From NCBI GenBank assembly GCA_022712835.1, contig JAFLJU010000116.1, positions 1-31,192 on the forward strand: DNA of 31,192 bases. The letters are read 5' to 3'. Made by a program: the position numbers and the translations under genes. Under the pieces are notes generated by a model. The model made no database searches. It was not told where the DNA came from and saw only the letters and a list, made by a program, of their open reading frames with translations. Shown piece after piece: positions 15,552-24,367 of the stretch; position 1 is the stretch's first letter; each line of letters opens with the position of its first letter. Origin of the DNA: Desulfobacteraceae bacterium (GTDB lineage Bacteria > Desulfobacterota > Desulfobacteria > Desulfobacterales > Desulfobacteraceae).

Positions 15552-16832
15552 CTACTTTCCGAAAAATAAATCCGGTAAAAAGGTCACCAGAGACGGAATC
15601 AGGACCATCAATATGACCACCACAATCAAAACCAGGACAAACCAGAAGATCTCCTTACTATAGGCAAGGGCATCCACCTTGGCAAGGTTGCAGGTGATGT
15701 AAAATCCCATTCCCACAGGCGGGGTGATCATGGCAAGCTGGAGGGTGAGAACCATGATAACACCGAAATGAACCGGGTTGATCCCCAGCTTCAGGACCAC
15801 CGGCAGCAACAGGGGGCCCATGATCACCAGCAAGGATAAATCTTCCATTATCATCCCCAGCAGGATGAGAATTCCCACGATGATAAACATGGTCACCGTG
15901 GGGTTTGTGGTGATTGAAGTCACAGCGGTCATGAGATTCTGGGGGACCTGGGCACGGGCCGCAAGGGTTCCTAAGGCTGAGGCCGCAGACATGACAAAGA
16001 GCAGGGCCCCTGTTCCGGTTCCCACATTGATGAAAATCCGAAACAATCGCTTAAGGCCAAAGGCCCGGTAAAAAAAGATCGCCAGAATCATGGCATAGAG
16101 ACAGGCAACGGCAGCCGCTTCCGTGGGGGTGAAAACCCCGGTTAAGATACCGCCCACAAGGATGAAGGGGGTTAACAGCGCAGGTCCCGTCCCCACAAAT
16201 TCGCGCCAGAGTTCAGGTAGGGTGGCCTTTTCTCCCTTGGGATAACCTCTTTTTTTGGATAAAAAATACACCACAAACATCAGTCCTGCCCCCATCATGC
16301 AGCCAGGGATAATACCGCCCACCAACATCTTACCCACAGACGTGTTGGTCACAACCGCCCCCACCACCATACAGATGCTGGGGGGAATAATGGGTCCGAT
16401 GATGGCCGAAGAGGCGGTGACCGCGGCACTGAAAGCCGGGTCATATCCCCCGTCCTTCATGGCCTTTATCTCAACTTTTCCCAGGCCTGCGGTATCGGCA
16501 AGGCCCGATCCGGACATGCCCGCAAAGATCATGCTGGCAACAATATTAACATGGCCAAGCCCCCCGGGGATATGACCCACCATGGCCTTGGCAAAGTTAA
16601 AGATCCTGTCGGTGATCTTGGCTTCATTCATCAGTTCTGCTGCCAGCATAAAAAAGGGAACGGCAAGGAGCACATAGGAATCAGAAGCGGATATCATCCG
16701 GGCGGAAAAGGAAAGCATCTCCCGGGATTGTCCGGAGAACAATAAATAATAAATGGTGGAAGAAAAAATACCAAAGGCAATGGGCATACCGAAAAAAAAG
16801 AAAACAAACATGGCCGTAAAAATATAAATCAC
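15552..16832 (-). CDS. dctM: TRAP transporter large membrane subunit
   Basis: The 426-residue, very hydrophobic protein has the many-helix pattern of DctM, the ion-coupled membrane subunit that moves the solute delivered by DctP. Typical segments are FFFGMPIAFGIF at the N-terminus, IFAGMSGSGLADTAGLG, SSAIIGPIIPPSICMVV and a C-terminal TPPVGMGFYI. The length is that of the family. The start is GTG, and its first base overlaps the dctQ stop (GTGA), so the two are translationally coupled. It is the last gene of the operon and is followed by the strong terminator at 15502-15549. Confidence 0.95.
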   Translation of the reverse strand: MIYIFTAMFVFFFFGMPIAFGIFSSTIYYLLFSGQSREMLSFSARMISASDSYVLLAVPFFMLAAELMNEAKITDRIFNFAKAMVGHIPGGLGHVNIVASMIFAGMSGSGLADTAGLGKVEIKAMKDGGYDPAFSAAVTASSAIIGPIIPPSICMVVGAVVTNTSVGKMLVGGIIPGCMMGAGLMFVVYFLSKKRGYPKGEKATLPELWREFVGTGPALLTPFILVGGILTGVFTPTEAAAVACLYAMILAIFFYRAFGLKRLFRIFINVGTGTGALLFVMSAASALGTLAARAQVPQNLMTAVTSITTNPTVTMFIIVGILILLGMIMEDLSLLVIMGPLLLPVVLKLGINPVHFGVIMVLTLQLAMITPPVGMGFYITCNLAKVDALAYSKEIFWFVLVLIVVVILMVLIPSLVTFLPDLFFGK

Positions 16833-17353
16833 AGGGTCACCTCTCCAATTTTCCCATCTGGTTTCCCACTTGGTTTATATATATTTTTAACCAATTCTGC
16901 CAGCATGTAAATAGACATGATCGCCCCGTTAATGGGAAGCGCTGCCCAGGGGATATACATGGGCATGCCGGTCATGGGCGCCGACCGATACCCTGCCAGC
17001 AACGTTACCTTCCCGCTGTAGTAAGTCAACAGGATCAGGCTGACCAGGGAGGCGGCCGAAATGAAAATTTTAATGGCCTTGCTGGTGGTTTTGTTCACAA
17101 ATCTGTGGATGGTAAACCCCATGGTCAGGTGGGTGACCAGACGGGTGACAATACAGGCACCGGTGAAGGTCATCCAGATGAGAAGAAACCGACTCAATTC
17201 CGAGGCCCAAGCGGTGGGATCATTAAAAAGATACCGTCGAAACACCTCCTGGAAAGTGACACACACCAGGGTCAGGAATAATATCCCCATGACATATTCC
17301 ATGAAAGTATTGATGGTATCAAGTACATTATCTGCAACCTTAACAATATTCAT
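16829..17353 (-). CDS. dctQ: TRAP transporter small membrane subunit
   Basis: The 174-residue protein has four predicted helices. It carries the DctQ signature WASELSRFLLIWMTFTGA near residues 55-75, where the Glu and Arg are conserved. It forms the membrane complex with DctM. AGGAG lies 6 nt before the ATG, and its stop overlaps the dctM start by four bases. It is separated from dctP by 146 bp that contain a hairpin. Confidence 0.93.
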   Translation of the reverse strand: MNIVKVADNVLDTINTFMEYVMGILFLTLVCVTFQEVFRRYLFNDPTAWASELSRFLLIWMTFTGACIVTRLVTHLTMGFTIHRFVNKTTSKAIKIFISAASLVSLILLTYYSGKVTLLAGYRSAPMTGMPMYIPWAALPINGAIMSIYMLAELVKNIYKPSGKPDGKIGEVTL

Positions 17354-17417
17354 CTGCTTCTCCTGTGGTTTTTTAAGGACGCCCCGATGTTTTTTTTGGT
17401 TACGCAGTAGATTGAAA

Positions 17418-17455
17418 AAAACTTAAGGAGCCCTTCCGGAGATTCCGGAAGGGCT
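17418..17455 (-). terminator. Hairpin between dctP and dctQ, likely attenuator
   Basis: AGCCCTTCCGGA (17429-17440) and TCCGGAAGGGCT (17444-17455) form a perfect 12-bp stem with a three-base loop. Read on the minus strand, the stem is followed within a few bases by TTTTTTT. It lies past the dctP stop and before dctQ, so it should make the binding protein more abundant than the membrane subunits. Confidence 0.82.
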
Positions 17456-17499
17456 TTGGAAAAAACAATGCTGCCCGGACAGCGTTAACGGGCAGGTGC

Positions 17500-18489
17500 C
17501 TAGTAGTCTTTGGCCATAATTTTTTTATAAACAGCAATGGCATCTTTGTCGCCATCCAGGATGGTATCAATATTTGCCTGGACTGCCTTTTTGAAACCGG
17601 ATGTGTCGGTATCAATTATTTTAATGCCTCTGGTTTTTAATTCGTCGACCACCTTACCCAGCCGTCTGTCCACTTCTACTGCACCTTTCTGGCTGGCAAT
17701 TTTTACGGCATTTTGAAACACTTCTTTTTCCTTGGCAGAAAGCCCATCCCAGAAAACCGTACTGGTCTGATAGGAAATCATGTTGTAAATATTATTGGTC
17801 ATGTTCAGGTATTTAACGGCTTCATGGAATTTTTCGTCATACATATCCAGGATCGGGTTATCAATAGCGGTAATGACGCCGGTCTGGAGGCTTGTATAGA
17901 TCTCACCCCAATCCATGGAAGTCGGCTTTGCGCCATAGGCCTGCCAGCAGCGAACCAGGGGAGCCATCTGTGCCACACGACCCACAAGGCCCTTGGCGTC
18001 TTCAACCGTATACAAAGGTTTGTTGCTCAAATGGTTGTACACGCTGCCCGCCCGCATATTCCCAATATTGGTGGTATTATTGATTTTGATCATTTTTTCG
18101 TTCATCGTGGCAAAGGTTTCTGAATTCATGAATTTTTCATATTCATCCACGGAATCAAACTTATAATGAACGGCAAACACCTTATATTCCGGGACCATAT
18201 CTGCCCAAACACTGATGAACTCTGTATAAATATCAACGGTGCCAAGGGTGAGACCCTGGATCATTGCAAGGCTGCCACCGAGCTGACCGGCAGGATAAAG
18301 TTCGATGGTCCAGTCGGGAAGCTGTTTTTCAACTTCTGCCTTAAATACTTCTGCGCCAAACTGGAAAATAGATGCCGGTGAATTTACATGCCCCAGTTTA
18401 CAGATTTTTTTCTTGCCCGCAAACACAGGTGACACTGATAATGCCATTACTACCAAACCAACCATTAAGATACGAAATGTTTGTTTCAT
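17500..18489 (-). CDS. dctP: TRAP transporter periplasmic solute-binding protein
   Basis: The 329-residue protein has a clear signal peptide (about 1-24, MKQT...SPVFA). It also has the DctP family fold markers: LYPAGQLGG near residue 65, an 'L.GRVAQMAPLV' strand whose Arg normally salt-bridges the ligand carboxylate, then YGAKPTSMDWGEIYTSLQTG and 'ITAIDNP'. It binds the transported acid in the periplasm and hands it to DctQM. AAGGAA lies 5 nt before the ATG. A sigma-54 promoter lies about 90 bp upstream, and the kinase and regulator genes precede it on the same strand. The ligand is unknown. Confidence 0.94.
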   Translation of the reverse strand: MKQTFRILMVGLVVMALSVSPVFAGKKKICKLGHVNSPASIFQFGAEVFKAEVEKQLPDWTIELYPAGQLGGSLAMIQGLTLGTVDIYTEFISVWADMVPEYKVFAVHYKFDSVDEYEKFMNSETFATMNEKMIKINNTTNIGNMRAGSVYNHLSNKPLYTVEDAKGLVGRVAQMAPLVRCWQAYGAKPTSMDWGEIYTSLQTGVITAIDNPILDMYDEKFHEAVKYLNMTNNIYNMISYQTSTVFWDGLSAKEKEVFQNAVKIASQKGAVEVDRRLGKVVDELKTRGIKIIDTDTSGFKKAVQANIDTILDGDKDAIAVYKKIMAKDY

Positions 18490-18578
18490 TCTGATTCCTT
18501 TTTCTTGTTGATGTTTAGTTTCTGGTTCTTATCGCAACTCTTTTTTACGTCGTTCTTAAAGACTATTCTAAATAACTT

Positions 18579-18594
18579 CGCAAAAATGATGCCA
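18579..18594 (-). promoter_or_regulatory. Sigma-54 promoter for dctPQM
   Basis: On the minus strand the site reads TGGCATCATTTTTGCG: GG at -24, ten bases, then GC at -12. It agrees with TGGCAC-N5-TTGC apart from a T for C at the sixth position. Transcription should start near 18567, giving a leader of about 78 nt before dctP. Confidence 0.75.
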
Positions 18595-18706
18595 TTGGCA
18601 TAAAATTTTTTATTTCCGATAATTATCTTTGATATCAGTGGGTTAAAAAAACATCCCACTGTGTTTAACAAAACCCTATTCCTATATTCGTCATTTTTGG
18701 ACAATC

Positions 18707-18715
18707 TGTAACATG
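18707..18715. promoter_or_regulatory. Single TGTAACATG site
   Basis: This is the same word as in the triple array farther upstream. It is followed by CCGGGTTATG, so TAAC and GTTA form a short inverted repeat around seven bases. It lies about 120 bp upstream of the sigma-54 promoter, a normal distance for an enhancer site. Confidence 0.45.
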
Positions 18716-18860
18716 CCGGGTTATGCCGCATCATCCCGCGAATTAACCAGGGATAACAATGGATATTTGAATATATATTTTACTATCGATACACCATATA
18801 AAGAATAAAACCGATAGGTTATCAAAAAAATGTTCTGATCTCTTATGGAATGGTACAAAC

Positions 18861-18891
18861 TGTAACATGGGTGTAACATGAGTGTAACATT
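18861..18891. promoter_or_regulatory. Triple TGTAACAT repeat, 11-bp period
   Basis: TGTAACAT begins at 18861, 18872 and 18883, so the copies lie on one helical face. The array is 22 bp past the regulator's stop and about 290 bp upstream of the dctP transcription start. It is a candidate enhancer for the sigma-54 regulator encoded next door. Confidence 0.55.
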
Positions 18892-18912
18892 GCGACAAAA
18901 GAGGGGACACCA

Positions 18913-20586
18913 TCAAAAGCTTGAAATATTATGGGCTTTTATTTTACGATACAGGCTTTGGCGGCTTATCCCCAATTCCAGGGCAGCCTTTGTTTTATTC
19001 CAACGGGCGTTCTCAAGGGCACCCAGAAGCCTTTGTTTTTCACCAGAAATTGAATGCAGGCCATGTATTTCATGGGGAAGGTGATTGAGGTCAATCCTAT
19101 TCAAGGGACAGATAATAAAAGCATGTTCGATGGCATGGCGAAGTTCCCTGATATTGCCGGGCCAGGCATACTTCATAAACGCCTGGTACACCTCATCGGA
19201 GAGACCTTTAATCTGCTTGCCAAACTGTTCGTTAAATAAAGAGATGAAATGCGCCGCCAACAAAGGTATATCTTCACGCCGATGCCTTAATGGCGGTAAA
19301 ACAATCTCGACAACTTTCAGGCGATAGTATAAATCCTGTCGGAATCGGCCCTGGCGTATCTCCTCTTTTAAATCAAGATTGGTGGCCGCCACCACCCGCA
19401 CATCCACTTTAATGGTCCTGGAATCACCCAGTCTTTCAAACTCCTGCTCCTGTATGACCCGGAGTAATCGAAGCTGCATCCTGGGTGACATTTCACCCAC
19501 TTCATCCAGGAAAATCATGCCCCCGTCTGCGTGTTCAAAACGACCGGCCCTGTTCTGGGTTGCGCCACTGAAAGCGCCCTTGACATGGCCGAACAATTCA
19601 CTTTCTATAAGATTTTCCGGCAGGGCCCCGCAATTTAATTTTACCAATGGTTTTTGGGCATCCCCCCCCTTAAAATGAAGGGCATCTGCAACCAATTCCT
19701 TCCCGGTGCCACTTTCTCCTGAAATTAACACCGTTGTTTTCACATCTGCCAAATTCTCAATGAGGGTAAAAATTTTCTGGATTGCTTCGCTCTTTCCAAT
19801 TATATTATGGCATTGGTGGCGCATTTTCAGGTCCCGCTCAAGGTGGAACAATCTTGTCTGATCCCGGATGGCCAGGAGGCCACCGGACAGGTTTTCATTT
19901 AAATCCAGCAAAGGCATGACCGTCAGGCTGACAACCTGTTCGGTGTTTTTATTATGCTGGCACCTGATTTGTGAATACTCCCCGGGCTTTTTCGTTGCAA
20001 TTGTTTCTTCAAGGGCTTTGACACAGGGACCGTCACAAAAAAGCCTCATGGATCCCAGTGTATTTTTGCCGCCAACCTCCTGTGAAATACCACATATTTT
20101 TTTTGCAGCCCTGTTAAATTCAATTATATTCAGGTCCTTGTCAACGGAGATGAGGCCATCCTTAACACTTGAAAAAATCGCCTCCAGGTTTGACCGGTAT
20201 CGCTGCCCCTCATCGATCAGGCGTTTGTGGCGTAGGGCAGCTTTGGCAACCTTTAGCAGTCCATCCTGCAGCACAGGCTTTGAAAGATATTCAAAGGCCC
20301 CTAACCGCACCGCCTCCGAGGCCGTTTCTATGGTCGGCACACCCGTTATCATAACAATCGGACAATTTTTCTGTCGATTATTTACCGCTTTTAGTATCTC
20401 TGTTCCGGATCGGCCCTTGAGCAAAATATCGGCAAACACCAAATCAAAATCGATTTTTTCAATTTTTTCCAGAGCCGTTTCGACATCGCCGGCAGTTGTT
20501 ACCTCATACCCTTCGTCGGATAAAAATCGCCCCAGGGTAAAACAGATATTCTCCTCATCATCCACAATCAATATTTTTTCAATCAT
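18913..20586 (-). CDS. Sigma-54 response regulator with receiver, PAS, AAA+ and Fis-type HTH
   Basis: The 557-residue regulator has a receiver (1-120) with phospho-acceptor Asp53 (VFADILL) and acidic pocket DDEE. A PAS domain follows (about 130-250). The sigma-54 AAA+ module lies at about 265-500, with Walker A GESGTGKE and a Walker B segment MIFLDEVGE. A Fis-type helix-turn-helix ends the protein (NKTKAALELGISRQSLYRKI). The sigma-54 contact loop is GAFSGA at 337-342 instead of GAFTGA. The PAS domain carries C165, C184, C188 and C209, an unusual Cys set. The ATG is 2 bp past the kinase stop, so the two are co-translated. It probably drives the downstream dctPQM promoter. DctD-like is a fair description, but the added PAS domain sets it apart. 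Confidence 0.92.
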   Translation of the reverse strand: MIEKILIVDDEENICFTLGRFLSDEGYEVTTAGDVETALEKIEKIDFDLVFADILLKGRSGTEILKAVNNRQKNCPIVMITGVPTIETASEAVRLGAFEYLSKPVLQDGLLKVAKAALRHKRLIDEGQRYRSNLEAIFSSVKDGLISVDKDLNIIEFNRAAKKICGISQEVGGKNTLGSMRLFCDGPCVKALEETIATKKPGEYSQIRCQHNKNTEQVVSLTVMPLLDLNENLSGGLLAIRDQTRLFHLERDLKMRHQCHNIIGKSEAIQKIFTLIENLADVKTTVLISGESGTGKELVADALHFKGGDAQKPLVKLNCGALPENLIESELFGHVKGAFSGATQNRAGRFEHADGGMIFLDEVGEMSPRMQLRLLRVIQEQEFERLGDSRTIKVDVRVVAATNLDLKEEIRQGRFRQDLYYRLKVVEIVLPPLRHRREDIPLLAAHFISLFNEQFGKQIKGLSDEVYQAFMKYAWPGNIRELRHAIEHAFIICPLNRIDLNHLPHEIHGLHSISGEKQRLLGALENARWNKTKAALELGISRQSLYRKIKAHNISSF

Positions 20587-20588
20587 TC

Positions 20589-23150
20589 TTAGTTTTCCTG
20601 TAATCCTTGTTTTCCTGTGGGAAGGTCAATAACAAATCGAGTAAATTTGCCCTCCTTACTTTCAATTTTCATTCGCCCTTTGTGGTCACTGATAATCGTG
20701 TGGCTGATGCTCAATCCAAGGCCTGTCCCCAAGTCTTCCGGTTTTGTCGTAAAGAAGGGATCCATGATACGGTCAATCAGTTTATCGGGAATACCCGTCC
20801 CATTATCTTCAAAAATAATTCTGATATATTTCCGACCATCTATTTTCTTCTCCCGGCCTTTAATTTTAATCTGTTTTAAAGAACCCGGAGCAAAATTTTT
20901 GTCGGTTAAAGCAAAGCGGGCGTTATTGATGAGATTGAGAAACACTTGCTGAATCTGCTGCATATGCCCGAAAATCATTGGCAGAGAGATAGGGGTATCC
21001 ACCTCCAGGGTGATGCCGCTTTTAACGATCTGCACCTCTGTCAAAGCAAAGGTCTCAAACAATATATCCTTAAGATGCAATGGTTTTTTGCTTCCTTGAT
21101 GATCCCTTGAAAAAGCAAGGAGACTGCGGACGATCTCTGCAATTCGGTTCCCTTCATCAATCATGCGAAGGGCGATATCATTTTCAACCCCATTTTTCCG
21201 TTCTTCATTTACCATGATCTGGGCAAGATTTATGACACTGTTGATGGGATTATTGATTTCGTGGGCAACCCCTGCGGCAAGTTCACCAATGGATGCCAGA
21301 CGCCCGGATCGCATGGCTTCTGCAGCCAGGGCTTTTTTTTGGGTGATATCCCTGAAAATAATAACAACGGCCTTGGGAAGTCCTTTTGGGTTCAGGGAGG
21401 TGGGGTTGGTTGTTTCCCAGAAATCAAGCCGGATGCCATCCTTTTTTTCCAGTCGGATCTCCTGCTCCTTCATTTGACCATCTTTGAAACACTGCTTTGC
21501 AATACAGTCTTCACAGGGGGCCGACAACCCGGCAAAGATCTCATAACATTTTTTATCTCCCAGTTGATCACCAAAGGTGTTTTTAACGGTGTTGTTGGCC
21601 CACAAAATATTGAATTGTTCATCCAGCATCACCATGTGATCATTCACAGAATGGATAATACCAGCCAGTGTTTCTTCACTCTCCCTCAGGGCAGTTTCAG
21701 CCAGCTTGCGATCTGTCTCATCCGAGTATACGGTGACAATTTCCTTTGACGGAAGTTTATAAACAAAATATTCACGCCAGCCTTCTATTCGGTGATCCCT
21801 ATACCAGGCAGTGGGAAAATAGGAAGGGACACCCGATTGCATTACTTTTTGCATAACATAAAGCAATCCAAAAGGTTCAATATTGGGAAACACCTCCCGG
21901 ATACTCTTACCGATAATCTCCTGGCTTTTAAGGTCATCAATTCCTTCGGCAGATTTATTTAAATCCACGCAGATAAAATCATCTCCATCCCCTGTGACCT
22001 CGTAGATAATGACACCGCTTTTTGTATATTCAAATATACCTCTGTAACGAGTTTCACTTTCGGCAATGGTTTTTTTTGCCTGCTCGTGGTCCACTATTTC
22101 CTTTTTTAATTCCAGGGTCTTTTCATCCACATTGATTCTAAGGGACCGATTCCAGACCAAAACACCGATGATTAAAAAGATAATCATCCCCAGGCCCCCC
22201 CCCATGTATACCAGCATTGTTTGGCTTAAAAACTTGGGTTGCTCAAGACGGATCCATTTACTGTATATGCGATGCCTTTCTTCTTCCCCTATGCTGGCAA
22301 GTCCCTTATTAAGGATACGGGTTAAGACCGGCAACTCTTTTATGGGAGCAAAGGAAAGTTTATAGGTAAATCCCGATTCTCCTGCCACCTTCAGGTTGGT
22401 GATGGTTCCTTTTTCAATATAATAGGAAACCGTGGCAATATTTGCCACCATGGCATCGACGATTCCAAAGGATACTTTTCTTAAACCCGTCTGAATATCA
22501 GAGACAAGATCCAGCTTCAGGTAGGGATAATTTTCAATAAGATAATCATGGGCTGCATATTGATAAACCACGGATACGGTCATCCCCCTTAGCTTTTCCA
22601 GGGTCAGTTTCTGGTTGACCTGCCGGCGTACGATAATCACTGCTGGAAGCTCAACAAAGGGTTGAGTAAAATCAAGAAACGACTGCCGCCGAAGGGTTTT
22701 TGACGCCGCCGTCACCAACTGGATTCTTTTTTGTTTGGCATGATCCATGACATCCGACCATTTGTCTAATCTCAGAATTTTAAGCTCAAACCCCACCCGT
22801 TTGGAAATAACATCCAGATAATCCGCCACAAGTCCCTTATACTGGCCCGATGCATCAAAAAATTCAGCCGGCGGGAAATCAGGATCAGGGGCAGAGGTTA
22901 TAATGGGGTGTGTCCTGATCCATTCCTGTTCCACGGGTGTCAATACAATGGGAATACCCTGTACTGAGGACCTCGAGTCTGAAGCTCCCCAAGTTGTTGA
23001 TGGGGAACAAACTGGCATAAACGCCATAAGAAGCAGCCAAAAGGCAATATGTTTTCCAAGCCGGTCACATATGAAGTGCAAAATATCAATCCCATCATCC
23101 CAACCATTGAAAGTTAAAAATTTAATACATACTATCGGTGACCCTGTCAA
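20589..23150 (-). CDS. Sensor histidine kinase with SBP_bac_3 periplasmic domain and two PAS domains
   Basis: Up to 853 residues. A membrane-signal segment (about 34-55) leads to an extracellular solute-binding domain of the SBP_bac_3 (amino-acid/ectoine-like) type at about 65-305, with 'TPVEQEWIRTHP' and 'DFPPAEFFDASGQYKGLVAD'. A membrane helix follows (about 315-337), then PAS domains at about 365-485 and 495-610, HisKA with phospho-His630 (GVAHEINNP), and HATPase with N, G1 and G2 boxes (NLINNAR, DNGTGIP, GTGLGLSI). The second PAS carries C535, C546, C549 and C554. The given start is a TTG whose first bases are the -35 of a likely promoter. A start further in, perhaps the TTG at 23081, is more likely, and the first 23 residues lack family features. 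Confidence 0.9.
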   Translation of the reverse strand: MTGSPIVCIKFLTFNGWDDGIDILHFICDRLGKHIAFWLLLMAFMPVCSPSTTWGASDSRSSVQGIPIVLTPVEQEWIRTHPIITSAPDPDFPPAEFFDASGQYKGLVADYLDVISKRVGFELKILRLDKWSDVMDHAKQKRIQLVTAASKTLRRQSFLDFTQPFVELPAVIIVRRQVNQKLTLEKLRGMTVSVVYQYAAHDYLIENYPYLKLDLVSDIQTGLRKVSFGIVDAMVANIATVSYYIEKGTITNLKVAGESGFTYKLSFAPIKELPVLTRILNKGLASIGEEERHRIYSKWIRLEQPKFLSQTMLVYMGGGLGMIIFLIIGVLVWNRSLRINVDEKTLELKKEIVDHEQAKKTIAESETRYRGIFEYTKSGVIIYEVTGDGDDFICVDLNKSAEGIDDLKSQEIIGKSIREVFPNIEPFGLLYVMQKVMQSGVPSYFPTAWYRDHRIEGWREYFVYKLPSKEIVTVYSDETDRKLAETALRESEETLAGIIHSVNDHMVMLDEQFNILWANNTVKNTFGDQLGDKKCYEIFAGLSAPCEDCIAKQCFKDGQMKEQEIRLEKKDGIRLDFWETTNPTSLNPKGLPKAVVIIFRDITQKKALAAEAMRSGRLASIGELAAGVAHEINNPINSVINLAQIMVNEERKNGVENDIALRMIDEGNRIAEIVRSLLAFSRDHQGSKKPLHLKDILFETFALTEVQIVKSGITLEVDTPISLPMIFGHMQQIQQVFLNLINNARFALTDKNFAPGSLKQIKIKGREKKIDGRKYIRIIFEDNGTGIPDKLIDRIMDPFFTTKPEDLGTGLGLSISHTIISDHKGRMKIESKEGKFTRFVIDLPTGKQGLQEN
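23122..23150 (-). promoter_or_regulatory. Sigma-70 promoter of the kinase-regulator genes
   Basis: Minus strand: TTGACA (23150-23145), a 17-bp spacer, and TATTAA (23127-23122). The -35 is perfect and the -10 matches four of six bases. The promoter lies inside the longest kinase frame, so the kinase start must be farther downstream. Confidence 0.6.
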
Positions 23151-23374
23151 GGGTGCAAGGAAATATACGACAAGCTTAGGAGATGAGCAGACCCTCCCCT
23201 TGTTTTCGTCAAATACCTGTGTTAAGGGTAGCCATGTTTACAGGATTCTCAGCCAGAAAATTTTCATTTTTTATGGGGGCCTATGCGAGACAATTTTTGC
23301 CGATGAAAATCCCCCCCCAACTAATGCCACAATTAATCAGCAATATTCTCAACTGAAAGCTTAGCCTCAACAAT

Positions 23375-24286
23375 ATGTCCATACTCGCAATTATTCTTGT
23401 TCTCATATCAGCGTTCATGCATGCGGGCTGGAACCTCTTCAGTAAGAGTCAAGATCCGTCCGCCTCCTTTTTCCTGGCCGCAAGTTTCATCGGTGCCTTG
23501 GCTTTATCCCCTGTTCTTCTCGTATATTGGGATACCGTTGCCCATGACATCCCTTTTCAGGTCTGGCTACAGGTCATCATGGCAGGCTTCTTTATGGCCC
23601 TGTACTATATTGCCCTTGCAGGGGCCTACCGGGCGGGGGATATATCTGTCGCATATCCGATTGCCAGATCTTCTCCCGTCATCGTTGTGTCGGTTGTTAC
23701 CCTGTTCCTTGGCCGGGGGGACCAGGTGTCGGGGCTGTGTATCGCAGGAATCATACTGGTTGTCGGGGGCTGCTTTCTGGTCCCCCTCCAGCGGTTCAGC
23801 GATCTTCACCTGAAAAACTACTTGAATAAGACTTGCGGACTTGCCTTATTGGCAGCTCTTGGTACATCAGGCTATACACTTTTAGATGATGAAGCCCTGA
23901 GAATACTCAGGACAAGTCCCCAAATAACCATGGGCAATACATGGGTCACCATTCTTTACGCTTTTCTGGAAGCATTGTGGGCTTCCATCTGGCTTTTTCT
24001 CTATGTCATGGCAAGCCCCGGGGGCCGGTCTGGCATGCACAAAATGCTTAATGGCAACAAAAAGAATGCCATTTTTGCTGGCCTGGCAATTCAGCTTACC
24101 TATGGGATCGTTCTTATTTCAATGGCCTTTGTGAACAACGTAAGTTATGTGGTTGGTTTTCGCCAGCTTAGCATCCCCCTGGGGGCGGCGCTGGGCATTC
24201 TTGTCTTAAAAGAAAAACTCCACCCGCCAAAACTTGTCGGCGTTGTCATCATGTTTATGGGTTTGATTCTGCTGGCCATGGGATGA
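23375..24286 (+). CDS. EamA/DMT-superfamily permease
   Basis: The 303-residue integral membrane protein has ten predicted helices in two EamA halves (about 1-140 and 150-303). The first half shows the conserved LISAFMHAGWNLFSK start and 'GDISVAYPIARSSPVIV' helix. The second repeats the pattern with SYVVGFRQLSIPLGAALGI and a final 'GLILLAMG'. Members export amino acids or other small metabolites, but the substrate cannot be read from sequence. No good SD is seen before the ATG. The gene is divergent from the kinase gene and has UspA 81 bp downstream, probably in the same transcript. Confidence 0.9.
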   Translation: MSILAIILVLISAFMHAGWNLFSKSQDPSASFFLAASFIGALALSPVLLVYWDTVAHDIPFQVWLQVIMAGFFMALYYIALAGAYRAGDISVAYPIARSSPVIVVSVVTLFLGRGDQVSGLCIAGIILVVGGCFLVPLQRFSDLHLKNYLNKTCGLALLAALGTSGYTLLDDEALRILRTSPQITMGNTWVTILYAFLEALWASIWLFLYVMASPGGRSGMHKMLNGNKKNAIFAGLAIQLTYGIVLISMAFVNNVSYVVGFRQLSIPLGAALGILVLKEKLHPPKLVGVVIMFMGLILLAMG

Positions 24287-24367
24287 AGAAATATTTGTTG
24301 TTGCAAATGATTGAAATATAACATAAAGAATGGCTTTATTTCACATTTTCTGAATAAGGAGTTTACG

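Larger units (their letters stand above)
18490..18912. other. 423-bp intergenic region upstream of the TRAP operon
   Basis: It contains the sigma-54 promoter at 18579-18594, a TGTAACATG site at 18707-18715 and a triple TGTAACAT repeat at 18861-18891. No coding sequence is seen. The layout fits an enhancer-dependent promoter. Confidence 0.65.

Noticed and set aside
19868..20632. 254-residue open frame on the plus strand
   Set aside because: It is antisense to the response regulator receiver and PAS regions, whose coding pattern is clear.
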